A stretch of DNA of 64,000 nucleotides from Epinephelus fuscoguttatus. Taxonomy: Eukaryota; Chordata; Actinopteri; Perciformes; Serranidae. Position numbers and translations under genes: made by a program. Positions 51,792-63,458 of the stretch are shown here, piece by piece (position 1 is the stretch's first letter; every line of letters begins with the position of its first letter). Location of the stretch: NCBI RefSeq assembly GCF_011397635.1, contig NC_064765.1:28300632-28364631 (forward strand). Reading direction: 5' to 3'. Below the pieces are notes generated by a model. It was not told the origin of the DNA. It saw nothing but the letters and a program-made list of their open reading frames with translations, and ran no database searches.

Positions 51792-54480
51792 CTACTTACT
51801 GATCCAGTCCATGGAGGTGTCACATGTGGACCCGCAGGAAGATTCATCTAACAAAGATGGAGGATAAAAAAAAGTAGTTTAGTGCAACTGGAAATATTAA
51901 ATATCTCAGACATTAAATTATTAGGAGTCAGAAACACACTAGAATTAATCCTGTTACTGAATGTAATATTCAAGCTCCTGTTCATATTTAAGTTGGTATC
52001 ACAGGATGTGTACAGCACCATCTTTTCCAGTTTCACCTCCCAGGTGGAATCCAGCTAAATCACATCTACACACAATCCAGATTCCAGAATCCAAATTACG
52101 TCATACGCCATGGAGCGAAGGAGAAAATCTGCTTCACACTATTTCAACTGCTGTTACACAATTGCTTATTTTTGTTAAAAATAAATAGTTCATCATTACA
52201 TTAATCTGTTTCATCTTGTTTCATTTTATCTTGTTTATCTTCTTATCATTGTCCCTGAGAAATCTGAATAAAATGATTTTATGAAATGAATGATTGATCA
52301 ACTGTGAGTGTAACTGAAACATTTTTAGACCTACTGTATCTAAGTGTGTAGCAAACAACATGCACCAGTTGAAGTGGTATACACTGATCAAAAAGCTGGG
52401 GACAAAATCATTCCTGTGCTCCTGCTGATAAATAATTCACTTACAGTAATCAAGTAGTCCACTTACAGTATTTATTTGGGGTGTTTTCATACAGGACAAC
52501 AAATAGAAAAATGATGAAAAACTACAGTAACTCTATCTATTCTTTTTACTTCACTCCCACACCCCTGATGGTGACTTGTCTGCTTCCACCTGGCTACCTG
52601 AGAGACTAGTGCTGCACATGTTGAAATCATTGCGAGAGAGAGAAAGTCATTTTCTCTCAATGTAAAATGTAGTCTCCTCTAAGATTATGGCTGCTACAGA
52701 TGGAATCAGAAAACGACTGCGCACAGGAAAAGCACCTGTTGTTGAACCTGCTCTTGTCAGGTGGATCGATAAATCCTTAATGAAAAAGAAATCATATATA
52801 ATACTCTTCTGGACAGATGTGATCATGTTAAGAATTTGTGGCTCCCCCTGCAGGTTCCAGAGCCTCTTATAACAGCCTCTACAGTACAAGTGCGTAGGAG
52901 GTTCTTGCATGCAATAATTTCTATTTTTAAATTAGAATACTTTTGAGAAACATCGCTTAAGTTTAAAAAGGTTCCTGAGATTTTATGATTGTCTCAGCCT
53001 TTTGCTTTTAGTGAAACGTGATACCTACCGCGAACCTCCCCAGCACAGCAGCAGGAGGAATGCTGCGCCTGGCTTTTAGTCTCCACCGTCTTCCTGCGAG
53101 AGGCTGCGGCCCTGGGTGGGGTTAACTCCAAACTCAGTGGAGAGGTGAATGGGTGGGGAAGGGCTAGGTTTGGGCTCTGCGCAGAAGAGCCTCTGGACAG
53201 AGAAGAGGAGCCGGGACCAATATCTAACCCAGAGCCACGGTTACACAGGGTGCAGGAGACTGGAGAGGCCGAGGGCCCGCGGGGAATCCGAGTAAAGTCT
53301 CGGTCCGCGTACTGCCGCTGAGCACCGCTGTGGTGCTCCAACCGTTCTCGCTGCCACACGAAGTGAGAGGACACAATGGCCATCACCTGGAGGACAGAGA
53401 TACGGAGACACAGACTGAGAAATGTACACGCACAGCTCCATCAGGAAATAAAAACAACAGAGATGGCACTTTTGGCATTAAACCAGCGCTACAAAAACTG
53501 CAGTGTGCAGCACAAACAAGACTGTGAAGACTCCCAGAGAAACACCATTTATCAGTCTCCTCAGGCAATTATGTGTGTGTGTACCTCTTCACAGCAGCGC
53601 CTGCTGACAGCAGCTCTGTACTCGACTCGTGCCCACAGCTTGTCCCGCTGCTTGAGGAAGCGAGGAAACTGCTTCCTCCAGTTCTTGCCCAGCGCCCATG
53701 GAAAGATCTCATACTTGCTCTCTTCGTCATCCTCCTCCATGGTGTTGGCAAGATAGCTAGAGATCGAGTACATGAGCCAAATTTAGGGTTACAGTTTTTC
53801 CCCCCAGGTGTGGCAGTAAAGGCAGCAGCACACAGGTTCCTTTTTTGCTAGAATATCAAAATAAAAAAGCTGAATTTTTCTTTCTTTCTTTCTTTAAAAC
53901 TTACAGTGCAATGAAAAAATTCTTCCTGGTGTATTCAGCGATGGTGAAGCGGGCCCTTTTGAAGTACACAAAGGTCATGGCTAGAAGGTACTGATGAAAT
54001 AGGGAGAAAAGTTGGAGTGAGTTAATCTGAGCATCTCAAAGCTTCAGAGAGATTCTGCCACTTTTATCAAATCATTTACCTTGTCTGTCATTTTACAGCA
54101 ACAGTCCATCCACAGAAAGTCATGGATCAGGTCATCATCTGTAACCAAACAAAATTATTTCAAGTAAGATTGATCACTCTGAAACCGCTTAATTAAAACA
54201 TGCTTATTATTGGGACTATTCATTTACCAAAAAGCTTGAAGAACGACTCCATTTCCTGCCGCTGGATGCCGATCGTCGGGGACATGCTCTTCTTGACATA
54301 ACACATCTCATCCCGACGCTGGCTCGGCTGGCTTTTCCCTAGCAGGCCCTGGGTCTCTCGACCGTTGGCTCTTTTGAGTCGGTGACCTCTTCTGATTGGG
54401 AGCAAGTTTGAACTGCTGAGCCTGACTCCAGCAGTTCTTGAGGGGGAAGCCTGGCAACAGCTGTGTGTGTGCTTCATCAT
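51792..54480 (-). CDS. spdya: Speedy protein A (RINGO), CDK activator, 6 coding exons, 327 aa
   Basis: Speedy/RINGO A binds and activates CDK1 and CDK2 without being a cyclin, in oocyte maturation and meiotic telomere attachment (known in vertebrates). Exons in transcript order: 54228-54480, 54080-54138, 53905-53990, 53585-53756, 53029-53386, 51792-51847; 984 bp in frame, all GT-AG. The Ringo domain is at residues about 75-195: [68 protein letters not shown], all close to human. IWQRER-type [15 protein letters not shown] and [15 protein letters not shown] follow. The last exon was preferred over reading on to a TGA at 52994 because it adds a TSMDWISK tail resembling the human SMEWF end and the donor is GTAGGT. 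Two adjacent ATGs (54480, 54477) could start it. Human is 313 aa. Confidence 0.95.
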
Positions 54481-54500
54481 GCTTCAGATGCTTAGATCAT
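54481..54500 (-). other. SPDYA 5' UTR end with a two-codon upstream frame
   Basis: A good acceptor (CGCTACAG) ends at 54501, so the coding exon probably starts at 54500. Its first bases read ATGATCTAA, a two-codon upstream frame ending 11 bases before the SPDYA ATG. Confidence 0.45.
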
Positions 54501-54600
54501 CTGTAGCGGAAAGGTCTATGATTCTGAAAGGAAATGGAGGAGAGAGTTATTCTGTGCACACAACATCGATTGTTCCTGAGATTTCTTCTATTCTATTCAT

Positions 54601-54620
54601 GAATTTATTTATTTATTTAG
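54601..54620 (+). repeat. (ATTT)n short tract
   Basis: Four ATTT units in a likely SPDYA 5' intron. Confidence 0.7.
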
Positions 54621-54696
54621 TTTGCAGAGGCAGATCCTTATCCAAAGAGAGGGTAAAAGGACAGAGGGTGCCATATGCTGCACCCGCAGTCATGTG

Positions 54697-55770
54697 AAGT
54701 CGGAATAATCACAAAATTAGTTTCCAACTGGGAGAAGAACGCCCCCTCATGTCAGCAAAAAATGTTAGCATACAAGTTGCCAAGTTGTTGTCATATACAC
54801 AGAAATATAGCACACAAAAGTAAATATTCGGTTGACTGTAATACATTTTTTAATTCACATATTGTATATCAATGTTTTGCTCACATGTAATTTGTGATAC
54901 GATATTCGATCTTAACTGTTAGTTGCTGACCTCGATTAGTTAGAAAAGTTATTTACTTGCAGTGATCAGGTAAAGCAGTCTTTTCGTTATTTTAGGGGAC
55001 GTACTGGTGTGGCAACACGTCTGGGACAAAATCACTTTTTAATATAAAACGTCAAACAGTTATCAACGCGTTTTTTAAATGCTCTAAGCAATAAAATACA
55101 ACACATGAACTTGAAGCGTCCATGTTGTTTCCATATTACAAATGGGACCATACCAGGAGCACTTGAATACAGCATGACTGTGAAGCCCCTTTAGGGAAAT
55201 CTGTGATGTCGGTCTATATCTGAAAATAACTTAGCTTGCTTAGCTACAAACCCAAAGTAAGGTTTCTTCACATTGCTTGTTTAATTAAAAAAAATGTGGG
55301 AAGTTCAACCTTGAAAATGACTTTCACTACGTCCATCTTAATGACAACTAGGTATTAAGCCAGCTCTCAGCCACCAAGCTAGAAAGCTGACAAATTACAA
55401 CAGCTTGCAGGAAGTTGTTTGAACCGTTAACTTAGTAATAAACTCGGCAAACAAGTCTTAAAGTTAATCTAACTTTACCACTAAGACCGTCTCCAACCCA
55501 GTCCTCACCTCCGCGGCTCTTGCTTTTGGTTTCAGTCAATAAAGCAAAGATGAGCGATTAGCTAACGTTAGCTAGCTTACCTTTAAAACCCGATGAAAAG
55601 GCGACAGATGTCGGTGTTACTAACACCTGTATCAGACACACAACTCTACAAAACGTAATGGCGCTAAGAGCAGATGTCAATAATGTCCTTGAAAACAGGA
55701 GAGAATGCAACTATAGCAACGTTTATTAAAGCTAAAAAGGTTATAAGTTAACAGTATTTACAAAGCACTG
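54697..55770. other. Probable SPDYA 5' intron
   Basis: No coding signal. A possible alternative donor on minus (GCGGAG then GTGAGG) lies near 55508, and GTTAGCTAAC-type repeats near 55560-55580. Confidence 0.4.
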
Positions 55771-55860
55771 ACCGGAGGTGAAGGTGGTTTGGGAACGCGC
55801 TTCAGGATCCGCGCCAATCGCTCAGCAGTTCACGTGCACGCGAGGAGGACCAATCGCGGA
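55771..55860 (-). promoter_or_regulatory. Candidate SPDYA promoter and first exon
   Basis: CG-rich DNA with two CCAAT words on plus (55814-55818 and 55850-55854; the opposite strand to SPDYA), about 36 bp apart, and CACGTG at 55831-55836. On minus a donor-like CTCCG/GTCAGT lies near 55771. Paired CCAAT boxes are common in cell-cycle promoters. Spacing to the coding start is about 1.3 kb, so an untranslated first exon is assumed. Confidence 0.35.
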
Positions 55861-55911
55861 CTTCTTCTTCTTCTGCTTCTGCTTCTGCATGTGCTTCTTC
55901 TTCTTCTTCTC
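55860..55911 (+). repeat. CTT/CTG triplet tract
   Basis: Mostly CTT units with several CTG, about 50 bp, purely repetitive. Confidence 0.8.
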
Positions 55912-57575
55912 CCTGTCCAACCTCCAGCATGTATTTCTTAGTAGGCCTATTAAAAATGTACTGTAAAACCCACATTACATACTCGATAGACACAACCACA
56001 TAAAGATAAAACTACTATGGAATAAATTACACATGGGATGTCATCATTAAAATATAGGGTTTCTCTTTCCATAAAAATGGTAGTAACATGGTGATAAAAT
56101 TACATTATTTTAGTAATTGAGTTTATTTAAGATTGTGGAATGTGATTTTAGTAAGCCACGGGGTGCTGCTGAGACCAAAGTAGGGTTCATAGGGTTCATT
56201 TAGTTGTATTACCACAATTTAAGAAGTAGAAAATTCACACTGAAAAATCAACTTTCCAACTCTCCATATAAGACATAGCTACTTAAAAAAGTAAGGATTC
56301 TTAGGGGCCCAAGATCAGTATTTTCACAACCAAAATTTCTATGTTTGACATTAAACATTGTTGTGTCTTTGCTAATAAATAACTATTAAAAATAGAAGGG
56401 TGGCCTTAACACTTGATTGGATTTGTTTGTTATTTTCAGTAACTTGTAAGGCTATAATATTCCATGGAACAACGTGCCAGACAGTCCAGGGAACACAAAA
56501 AGTTTGATCTGCATATTGAGTGTAGTTTGATAGACTACAGAAGGTAAAATTATTAAAGAGCGAGCAGCTATACTTTATGAAAATGGAGTCTGAAACTGGC
56601 TGGTTCTTTTTATTATTATTGCAAAACAATAATGCATCAAATCTCTTGTCAGAGATTAAAATGCAGATATAAAATAAACAAAAAAGAGAGAAAAATACAA
56701 AACAATTACAGTAGTTTCAATGATTGTATCACAAGAACATGCTGAGGCAAACGGGTTACATAGGATATGGATGAGGGTAAAAATAGCCTCTGCCATACTT
56801 AAGTGATCAAGTTTGTACCAGTTTATACAATACTTAGAGTAGACACATGAATACACATCTAACCAGAAATGTGTTAAAGAGAAGCCAAATGGGAGAATAT
56901 AAAATGTTTTCACAAACAAATGGCAGTTAACATATCTACACAAAATATAATGTTGCAAATTATGTGCAAAAAAGGCAAATAATGTTTTGTGAAAAAAGTC
57001 TTTATCACATCACGGTTCAGTGTACATGTTGTCATTCTGATCTAAACTATAGAGCCTTCTAATACATTATTTTGTTTATTTTATCTCATTTTTTCCCATT
57101 TAGTTAAATTAATTTGTGTTATTTGTCTTGAAAGGATGAAAAAGAAAAATCTGAGAGGAAAGATAAACTACTATAATCTTTTCTATTTTTTATTTTAGTC
57201 TACTACTGAGAGGCAAAGGTAGTTCAAATTATTTTAAAGACTGGCTCACTGTTCCACTGCACTGATGCTAGATATAGACATTAAGAGAGGATCAGCAAAT
57301 CACCAAAATAACTTACTGAACAACTGTATGACAAAGGCATTAAAGGCTGTCTTTAGACAGCATGTCAAATGGAAACATTATCAATGTTTATTAAAGCATC
57401 AGTGAAATTGTTTTTTTTTTTTATATCATATCACTTCTGATAGAATATAACTATTAGTACCTGTTACCTGAATATAACTGCAACTGCATGAAATGCAATT
57501 GAAAAAAAAGCTTTTTCATTTATTTTTTCTTTTCTTTCTGCAATGGAAATGGCTGCTAAATGGGGAGATATTGTT
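55912..57575. other. SPDYA-PCARE intergenic, no gene seen
   Basis: AT-rich, low-complexity sequence. Minus-strand frames of 85-100 residues at 56372-56958 have no domains or splice support. Confidence 0.5.
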
Positions 57576-57583
57576 TTGCATGC

Positions 57584-57712
57584 TATAAAAAGCCACCTGA
57601 GGCCAGCTCTCGTTACGCAAATGAGCTTATAGTCTTACAAGTAGGTGAGTTTTATATGGTTTAACGTGACATATGTGCACGCTGAGGAGTTCACTGAAAG
57701 CCTCACTAATCC
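57584..57712 (+). promoter_or_regulatory. Candidate PCARE core promoter
   Basis: TATAAAAAG at 57584-57592 stands 450 bases before the PCARE ATG. A TAATCC word at 57707-57712 is the core site of photoreceptor CRX/OTX factors. A donor-like TAG/GTGAGT at about 57643 may end a short leader exon. All three are short motifs, so this is inference supported by the retinal role of the gene. Confidence 0.35.
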
Positions 57713-58044
57713 TCTCAGCTGCTTGTCCTTTGTTAGGTAGAGGAGGATGAGTTTCAGAGCACGCAACAAGGATTTTTTTTTTAATATAAACATGACCATC
57801 GATCTGTGGATTTTTTTTCCTATGACAGGTGGGAGAGATCTGTAAAATGGATGTGTCAGTGTTTTGTTTTGGTAGCATCCTTGCGGGCAGGGATCTTATC
57901 AGTCTCGACAACCTCAGCCATCTGAAAATGACAGATACAGCAGGTGGCTGAGGACCTTGGCTATTCTTTGCATCATTTACTACATTGCTGTGTTGGAGTC
58001 TCAAAGAAGAAACAAATATCAGCTTGTATTTGAGAACATCCAGA

Positions 58045-61000
58045 ATGGGCTGCTCACCATCCAAAGGAAACCATTTTGGGGTCCTCGGCCCCACAAGGAA
58101 GGGGAGAATGCTCCCTCCTCCACCACAAGAAAGCCCCAGAGATTCTCACTTTGAAGATGGAGAGAATCAAAATTCAACTGAATCAACAGATGGAGATACA
58201 AAGGAGAGGAAGGCAGCCGGACAAACCCAGGTATTTCAAAAAGAGGCTCAAATGACACCACAGAAAAAGAGACATGTGGCTGACCTCGCCCCTGAAGTAG
58301 TAAACATGGATAAACTGGGGAGTCAAGGAACGGACAACAACACAGTTTCACAAAGAAAAGACAAAAATGTTGACAAGCAGGATGGGACAGAAAAAAAGCC
58401 TGTCAGAAAACCTAAAAAAAATACCAGAGGTATTAAGGGGCTAAAGAAGAAAGACAAGGAGAAAGACAAACCACTTACAGAACAGAAAGTGGACTTCCCA
58501 GAACCTTTGGTAAAAGCTCACCAAGCTGCTTATGCCTTTTTGAATCCCAGCATAAACAAATATGACGCTTTACTAGGACTCCTGGAAGAAGCAACCCAAA
58601 CACAGGTTTCTGTACAGACTATGGTTGCTTTTATGGCTTTACGCTATGAGGAAATAATTCAGGGACTGGAAGAGATGGCAGACGAGGGAGAAAAAGTTTT
58701 AAAAGAAAATGGAGAACATCTTGCTTGGCCAAGTCAAATGAAAAACCTCTCATCTTCTCCACCTTTGAAGTCTGGCTCTGCTAATATTGAGCCCCCACCG
58801 GATTTGTTGCAGCAGCTGCTTCAGTACACCACACAGAGAATGCGAAATGTGAGCCAGACTGTTGGCGGAATTGGGGACTCTACTTTAGAGGAGGCAGTGG
58901 AGTACTTTGCCTCTGTCTCTGAGCTTTTAGAGGAGAAACTGAAAGTCAAACGTGCAGTAGAGACTAGGCTAATGCAACTCTTATCTCGCATTGAAATGGC
59001 CTCTTTGCGCAAGCCTGGGCCAGAGGATTCTGCTCTCTTTAGTGAGGACAGTGGTATTGGAGCTGAGAGTGAATCCCTTGCTGGATCTGAAAGACGCCAT
59101 AGACGAGAGAGTTGTGCATCTACTGGGACAAATAGAACTACCTCTGTCAGTCCTTTGGGATACATCCCCATGGACATTAGGCAAGGAATATCAAGGCAAA
59201 AGCTTGCAAGTCAAATAAGTCCAAGTGTTTCCCTCACCTCACTCAACTCATTAGGTTCTACATGTACTATAATGGCTAATTACCACAGAGACTCATTGCT
59301 AGGATCAGTCTCTTTAGATTATGGGGAGGAAGACGACAATGATGATGAGGAGGATATGGACAGAGGTGTGAAAGATGTGCAAGTAGGGTTGAGAAAGCGA
59401 TCAAATTCTTCACCCGTAGATCACGAACAACAACAACCATGCCGCCTACCCCCAAAGCGAATAGAGAATCCTCAAAATGTTGAAATGACTCTCAAAATGA
59501 AAAATGCTATAAGTGGTAGGATACAGTTTGTTCCATCACAGAACGCTAGTGCCAAAACAAAGACAGCTGGCAGCCCAAAAACCAGTAGACGGCAGTGGAC
59601 CGAGGAAGTCGAACGATCTCCAAGGAGGCCTCAAACAACGGCACCTACTCAGAAGGCAGTGTCAAAAAAGACCCCAGTGACTAGAGAGCGACGTTCCCAG
59701 TCAGCAGAATCCCTGCGGAGCAAAGGAGAAGATCCAACTCTGTTTGAATTAGAAAGGACCCAGAAGGATTTAAACCAGAGGTTGCAGAGGATGAGTAAAA
59801 GCAAGGCAGGTGGAAGTGTTAAGAATCCTCTGTCAAAACAAAATCAAGGAACCTCACCAGCACAATCTCCAGCAAGAAATCGCAAACAACCCTTACTTCA
59901 GAAAAACAGCAATCCCCAACCACCTGATGACAAAGCAGGCCTTACAAGGCGCAATGCAAAAAAACAGGAGGTAGTCAGTGATGTGGAAGAAGATAAACTG
60001 AAGGACCAGAAAATATTAAAGGGTCCTATAAAAGCCACCCCACCCCCTAGCCCTCCTTCATCACCACGACCATCTTCAGGCCTTTACAGAGGCAGAAACT
60101 CAGTTAAAAGACTAATTGATACCTTCAGTCAAGGAATAGAGGAACTAGATGGTCCTAAAGTTCTGGGGCCTCTCAGAGGAGTACGGAAATGTGGCGTCCC
60201 AGTGTTACCTGGTTTAGGCAATGTGGAAGCTGTGCTTAGCACTGGGATAACCAGCTGTAGACCTGAATCCACTGCATCGGAGAAAACCAGTGACTTAGAT
60301 CTGGATAGTCTTCCTCCGCCTCCGCTGGAAGTATTAATGGACAATTCTTTCGAAAGTGCCCAGAGTCTTTTAACTGGTGTAGCTGATGAAGGGGCTACCA
60401 AAGTCAGAAAATCACCTGTATTAAAGAGGGCTTTAGTATCTCAGCGACTGAAGGCCTCAGTTCAGTCAGTGACGGTGCTGCCAAGTAAAGGAGGCCCTCC
60501 ACAAGTTTCCAAGATTTCCCCCTTTGTTGGAGCAGATCAACAAGATGCATCTGCTCCATCAAAGGCCAGCCAACCAGATGTTCAACAGGAGGCAGACCCA
60601 AGTGGAAAGGAAAAGGATTCCTCGTATCAGCAAGACAGAAAAATGATACACCTAAGACACTCATCAGACTCACAGAGATTGTCAACAGATTCTCTAGTAA
60701 CAAATCCATCTGCCAGTCAAGAAGGATCAGCAGACATGCAAGATGGTGGCAACCTTTCAGTGCCTGGATCTAACACTACAGCGTCAACAGTGCCTCCTTC
60801 TTCAGTCGTCAGGAGCCAGCCACCTGCCACACCACCCACGCATAAGGGGCGAATGTTACCATCCACACCTTCTGCACCAAGCAGTCTACATCGAAGACTT
60901 CCCAGTCCCCACACCTTCAAAAGGCAACCTACTCCACCCTCTTCTGCTAGCCCTCCTGTTAACAGGAAACTCCCTACACCACCTGCAATCCAAGGGAGGC

Positions 61001-63458
61001 TCCCCAGCCCACCTGTTGCAAAACAGAACTCAAATTCATCCTCCTCCTACCCTTTCAAAGCACCGTCTCCACCAGCTTCGCCAAAGGTACAAAGATGGTC
61101 AAGGGAGAACAGCAGCGAAGACTTGTCTAGTCCTCGGATGATCAGTAATGCTCGTTCAGTCTTCTGCCCTGTCTCCTCATCCCTGTTTGAAGCCCAGCCT
61201 CGTCCAGTTCCCCAACCCCCTCAAGCATGGACCTCTACTGGGGTCTCTTTTCTCCCACGTTCTTGGGGGAGTCGTGGGAGGTTTCCTGTATCTATTCAAG
61301 GACCTCGGCCCTTCATCCGACGTAGCCATTCAGAACGAAGGCCAAGTCTAAGTCTGCCACCAAGAGCGCCAGGCATCTCAGTGGCTGAGACCTGTGGGAG
61401 TGAGCCAGCAATATACTCACAGGGGTGAGTGTTTACCATGTTTTTATGTTACACATCTCAAATCCTTAAATTTGGCTTTTCATTCAATCTTTTATAATGG
61501 TATATTTTTTAAGTACCCTTATTCCATATTTCCTGTAAATTTTTGGAGAAATTTGCTGGTATGAAAAGGTTAATTATTTTGAAAATATCCCACAATAGGC
61601 CCGTTTCCACTGAAAAAGTTCCTGGTTCTATTTGGGGGGCAGGAACTACTACAGGAACATCCTCTCACTCAGCCCTCTCAACCGCTGTGTCTCCACTGAG
61701 AGAGCGGAGTACGAGTAAGGTTCCTGTAAAGTTACAGGCTCTGGATGTGACGTAATCATAATCGCGACCATTTTGACCGGGGCGACGCAGGGACGCCGTT
61801 AGCCAATAGCGGTGTCTGTAATAACTCACTAAATGGCCCGTGAAAAAAATATTTTTTCCATCGGATGTCTTAGTTACATGATTGAGCTAACTGGAGTAGT
61901 TTCATGTCGTATCCGACAACGGGAGGCTTTTAACAGATGACGTCCTGATGTTAGCTTTGCTGCTGCTGTTAGCTGATGCTTTCTAGACATCGTGACTTCC
62001 CTTAACTGAATAAATACCACACATATCAACACAAAACTGCTTTGCTAGCTCAGTCATGTTGTAACTAAGATATCTGCTTGAAAAAATATTTTTTCACGGG
62101 CCATTTAATGAGTTTTTTTTAGATGGCGGCGGAAGCTATATGAACAAGCTAACCCTCGTCTGCTGAGTTTTAAAAATGCTGGCTATTTTGTTGCTTTCTG
62201 TTGTAGTCACATCCCTCCTTGAGTATATCCAATCAGCACCAAGTAATCCCCAAGCCCCAGCCAGGAGTCTTTCAGGGCCATTCTGAGTACCTACTCCGAG
62301 GCAGGGACTTGTTTAGCCCTGTAAAAGTTCCGGAACTCTGTCCTTTGGGGGTGGTTCCTGTGGTGGAGACACGCATATTGAGCAATATAATGTGGTACTA
62401 ATTGAGGGAAAATGGAGAACACTTTTAGTTGTTCTGAAAGAATTAGGAAAACTATGGTCATTACATAGCAAGTAGAAAACAGTATGTAAGTATGTTTATA
62501 AGAAGCTGTTAAAATGTCGAAACAACAACAACAGCAACAACTTGGTAACCAAGTGAATGTTTATTTGTAAGTTAATGCTTCACAGTTGTTCAGTGTATGT
62601 TTACCTGCATTAGCTGACGACTGTAGCACCTGACCATTTCCCCCATTCCCCAGTATACTGCTGAATTACACAACCCTTTCCACAAAATTTCCAGCTCCTT
62701 TCTAGGAAATTGGCAATTTCTGAAATTTAGTAGTAAAGTAGAGGACTTATAAAATGACGTGTTACCAACACTACCTCACTGTTACATTGATGATCTTTCT
62801 TAAAAATGGCTGACACATACACAGCTTGGTTTTTAGACATGTTTTTATGTTTACCAAGGCAGACATATTGAGCTCTTACTTAACATCAGTATCACTACTG
62901 CAGTTAGCTTTGAAGGTGACAGAAAATGCTGCAAAGCCATGTCACAAATATGATTACCCATATACTGTATGTACACATTATATTAAATTAGTATCACAAC
63001 TATGTCTACTGAGACATGATTGGGTCAAAGATAAGCAAATTTAGTTGTCTCAAATACAGTATCTTGTTGAAATATCTAACCGATCAGCTAGATCAGTTGA
63101 GTAACACATAGAGTATAAGAGATAAAAAAAATAGTCTTTTGAATCTCTCAAGTGAATCTCTCATTTTAGGGGGGTTGTGCCTATATGGCCTGGCATGTTT
63201 TCTTCCAGAGTAACCGAGTAAACTCACTTCACTAACTAATCTCATACATGCACCTTCCTGTTCATAATTGACACAAACCCACCTGATCCACTTCCCCAAT
63301 TGCTAATGACAACATCCTCCATTCATTCTCATAGGCTGGACGATGAACCAACCAGGGACGAAGAACTATGGGAGAGCCAATCAAACCTCAGACCTACACT
63401 ACGCTCTGCGTCACACCCTGACCTGTGTGTTGTTGGACAAGCCTTGCACAGAGACTAA
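58045..63458 (+). CDS. pcare: Photoreceptor cilium actin regulator PCARE (C2orf71), 2 coding exons, 1167 aa
   Basis: PCARE recruits actin regulators (WASF3) to the base of the photoreceptor outer segment; loss causes retinal degeneration in humans. Exons 58045-61424 and 63335-63458, GT-AG, 3504 bp in frame; by memory the human gene also has two coding exons (1288 aa). The start is set at 58045, 20 codons inside the longer open frame, because it gives MGCSPSKG, an N-myristoylation and palmitoylation signal shared with human MGCTPS. Conserved blocks: VDFPEPLVKAHQAAYAFL (about 149-166) with a helical region to 229; SEDSGIGAESES (333 on); an acidic stretch (about 427-441); LKMKNAISGRIQFVPSQ (483 on); RRSQSAESL and EDPTLFELERTQKDL (548-576); SVKRLIDTFS (686 on); LPPPPLEVLMDNSF (756 on); a Pro-rich array (about 930-1000); SVFCPVSSSLFEAQP (about 1038); PFIRRSHSER. 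Otherwise predicted disordered. Confidence 0.96.
61594..62375. mobile_element. MITE in PCARE intron 1 with an inner palindrome
   Basis: Outer ends: left CCCGTTTCCACTGAAAAAGT followed by TCCTGG; right, reverse complemented, CGTGTCTCCACCACAGGAAC with the same AAAAGTTCC words nearby. Inside, 61827-61893 and 62045-62112 are inverted copies of each other over about 67 bp (ACTAAATGGCCCGTGAAAAA, then TCTTAGTTACA and GAGCTAAC/GAGCTAGC), making a 286-bp palindrome that is probably a separate inserted element. Non-coding. Confidence 0.6.
62376..63334. other. Rest of PCARE intron 1
   Basis: Nothing recognised. The intron ends with a pyrimidine-rich TCATTCTCATAG acceptor at 63334. Confidence 0.5.

Noticed and set aside
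57985..58044. PCARE starting at the first ATG of the long open frame (20 extra residues)
   Set aside because: The second ATG gives the conserved MGC lipidation signal; extra residues in front would destroy it.
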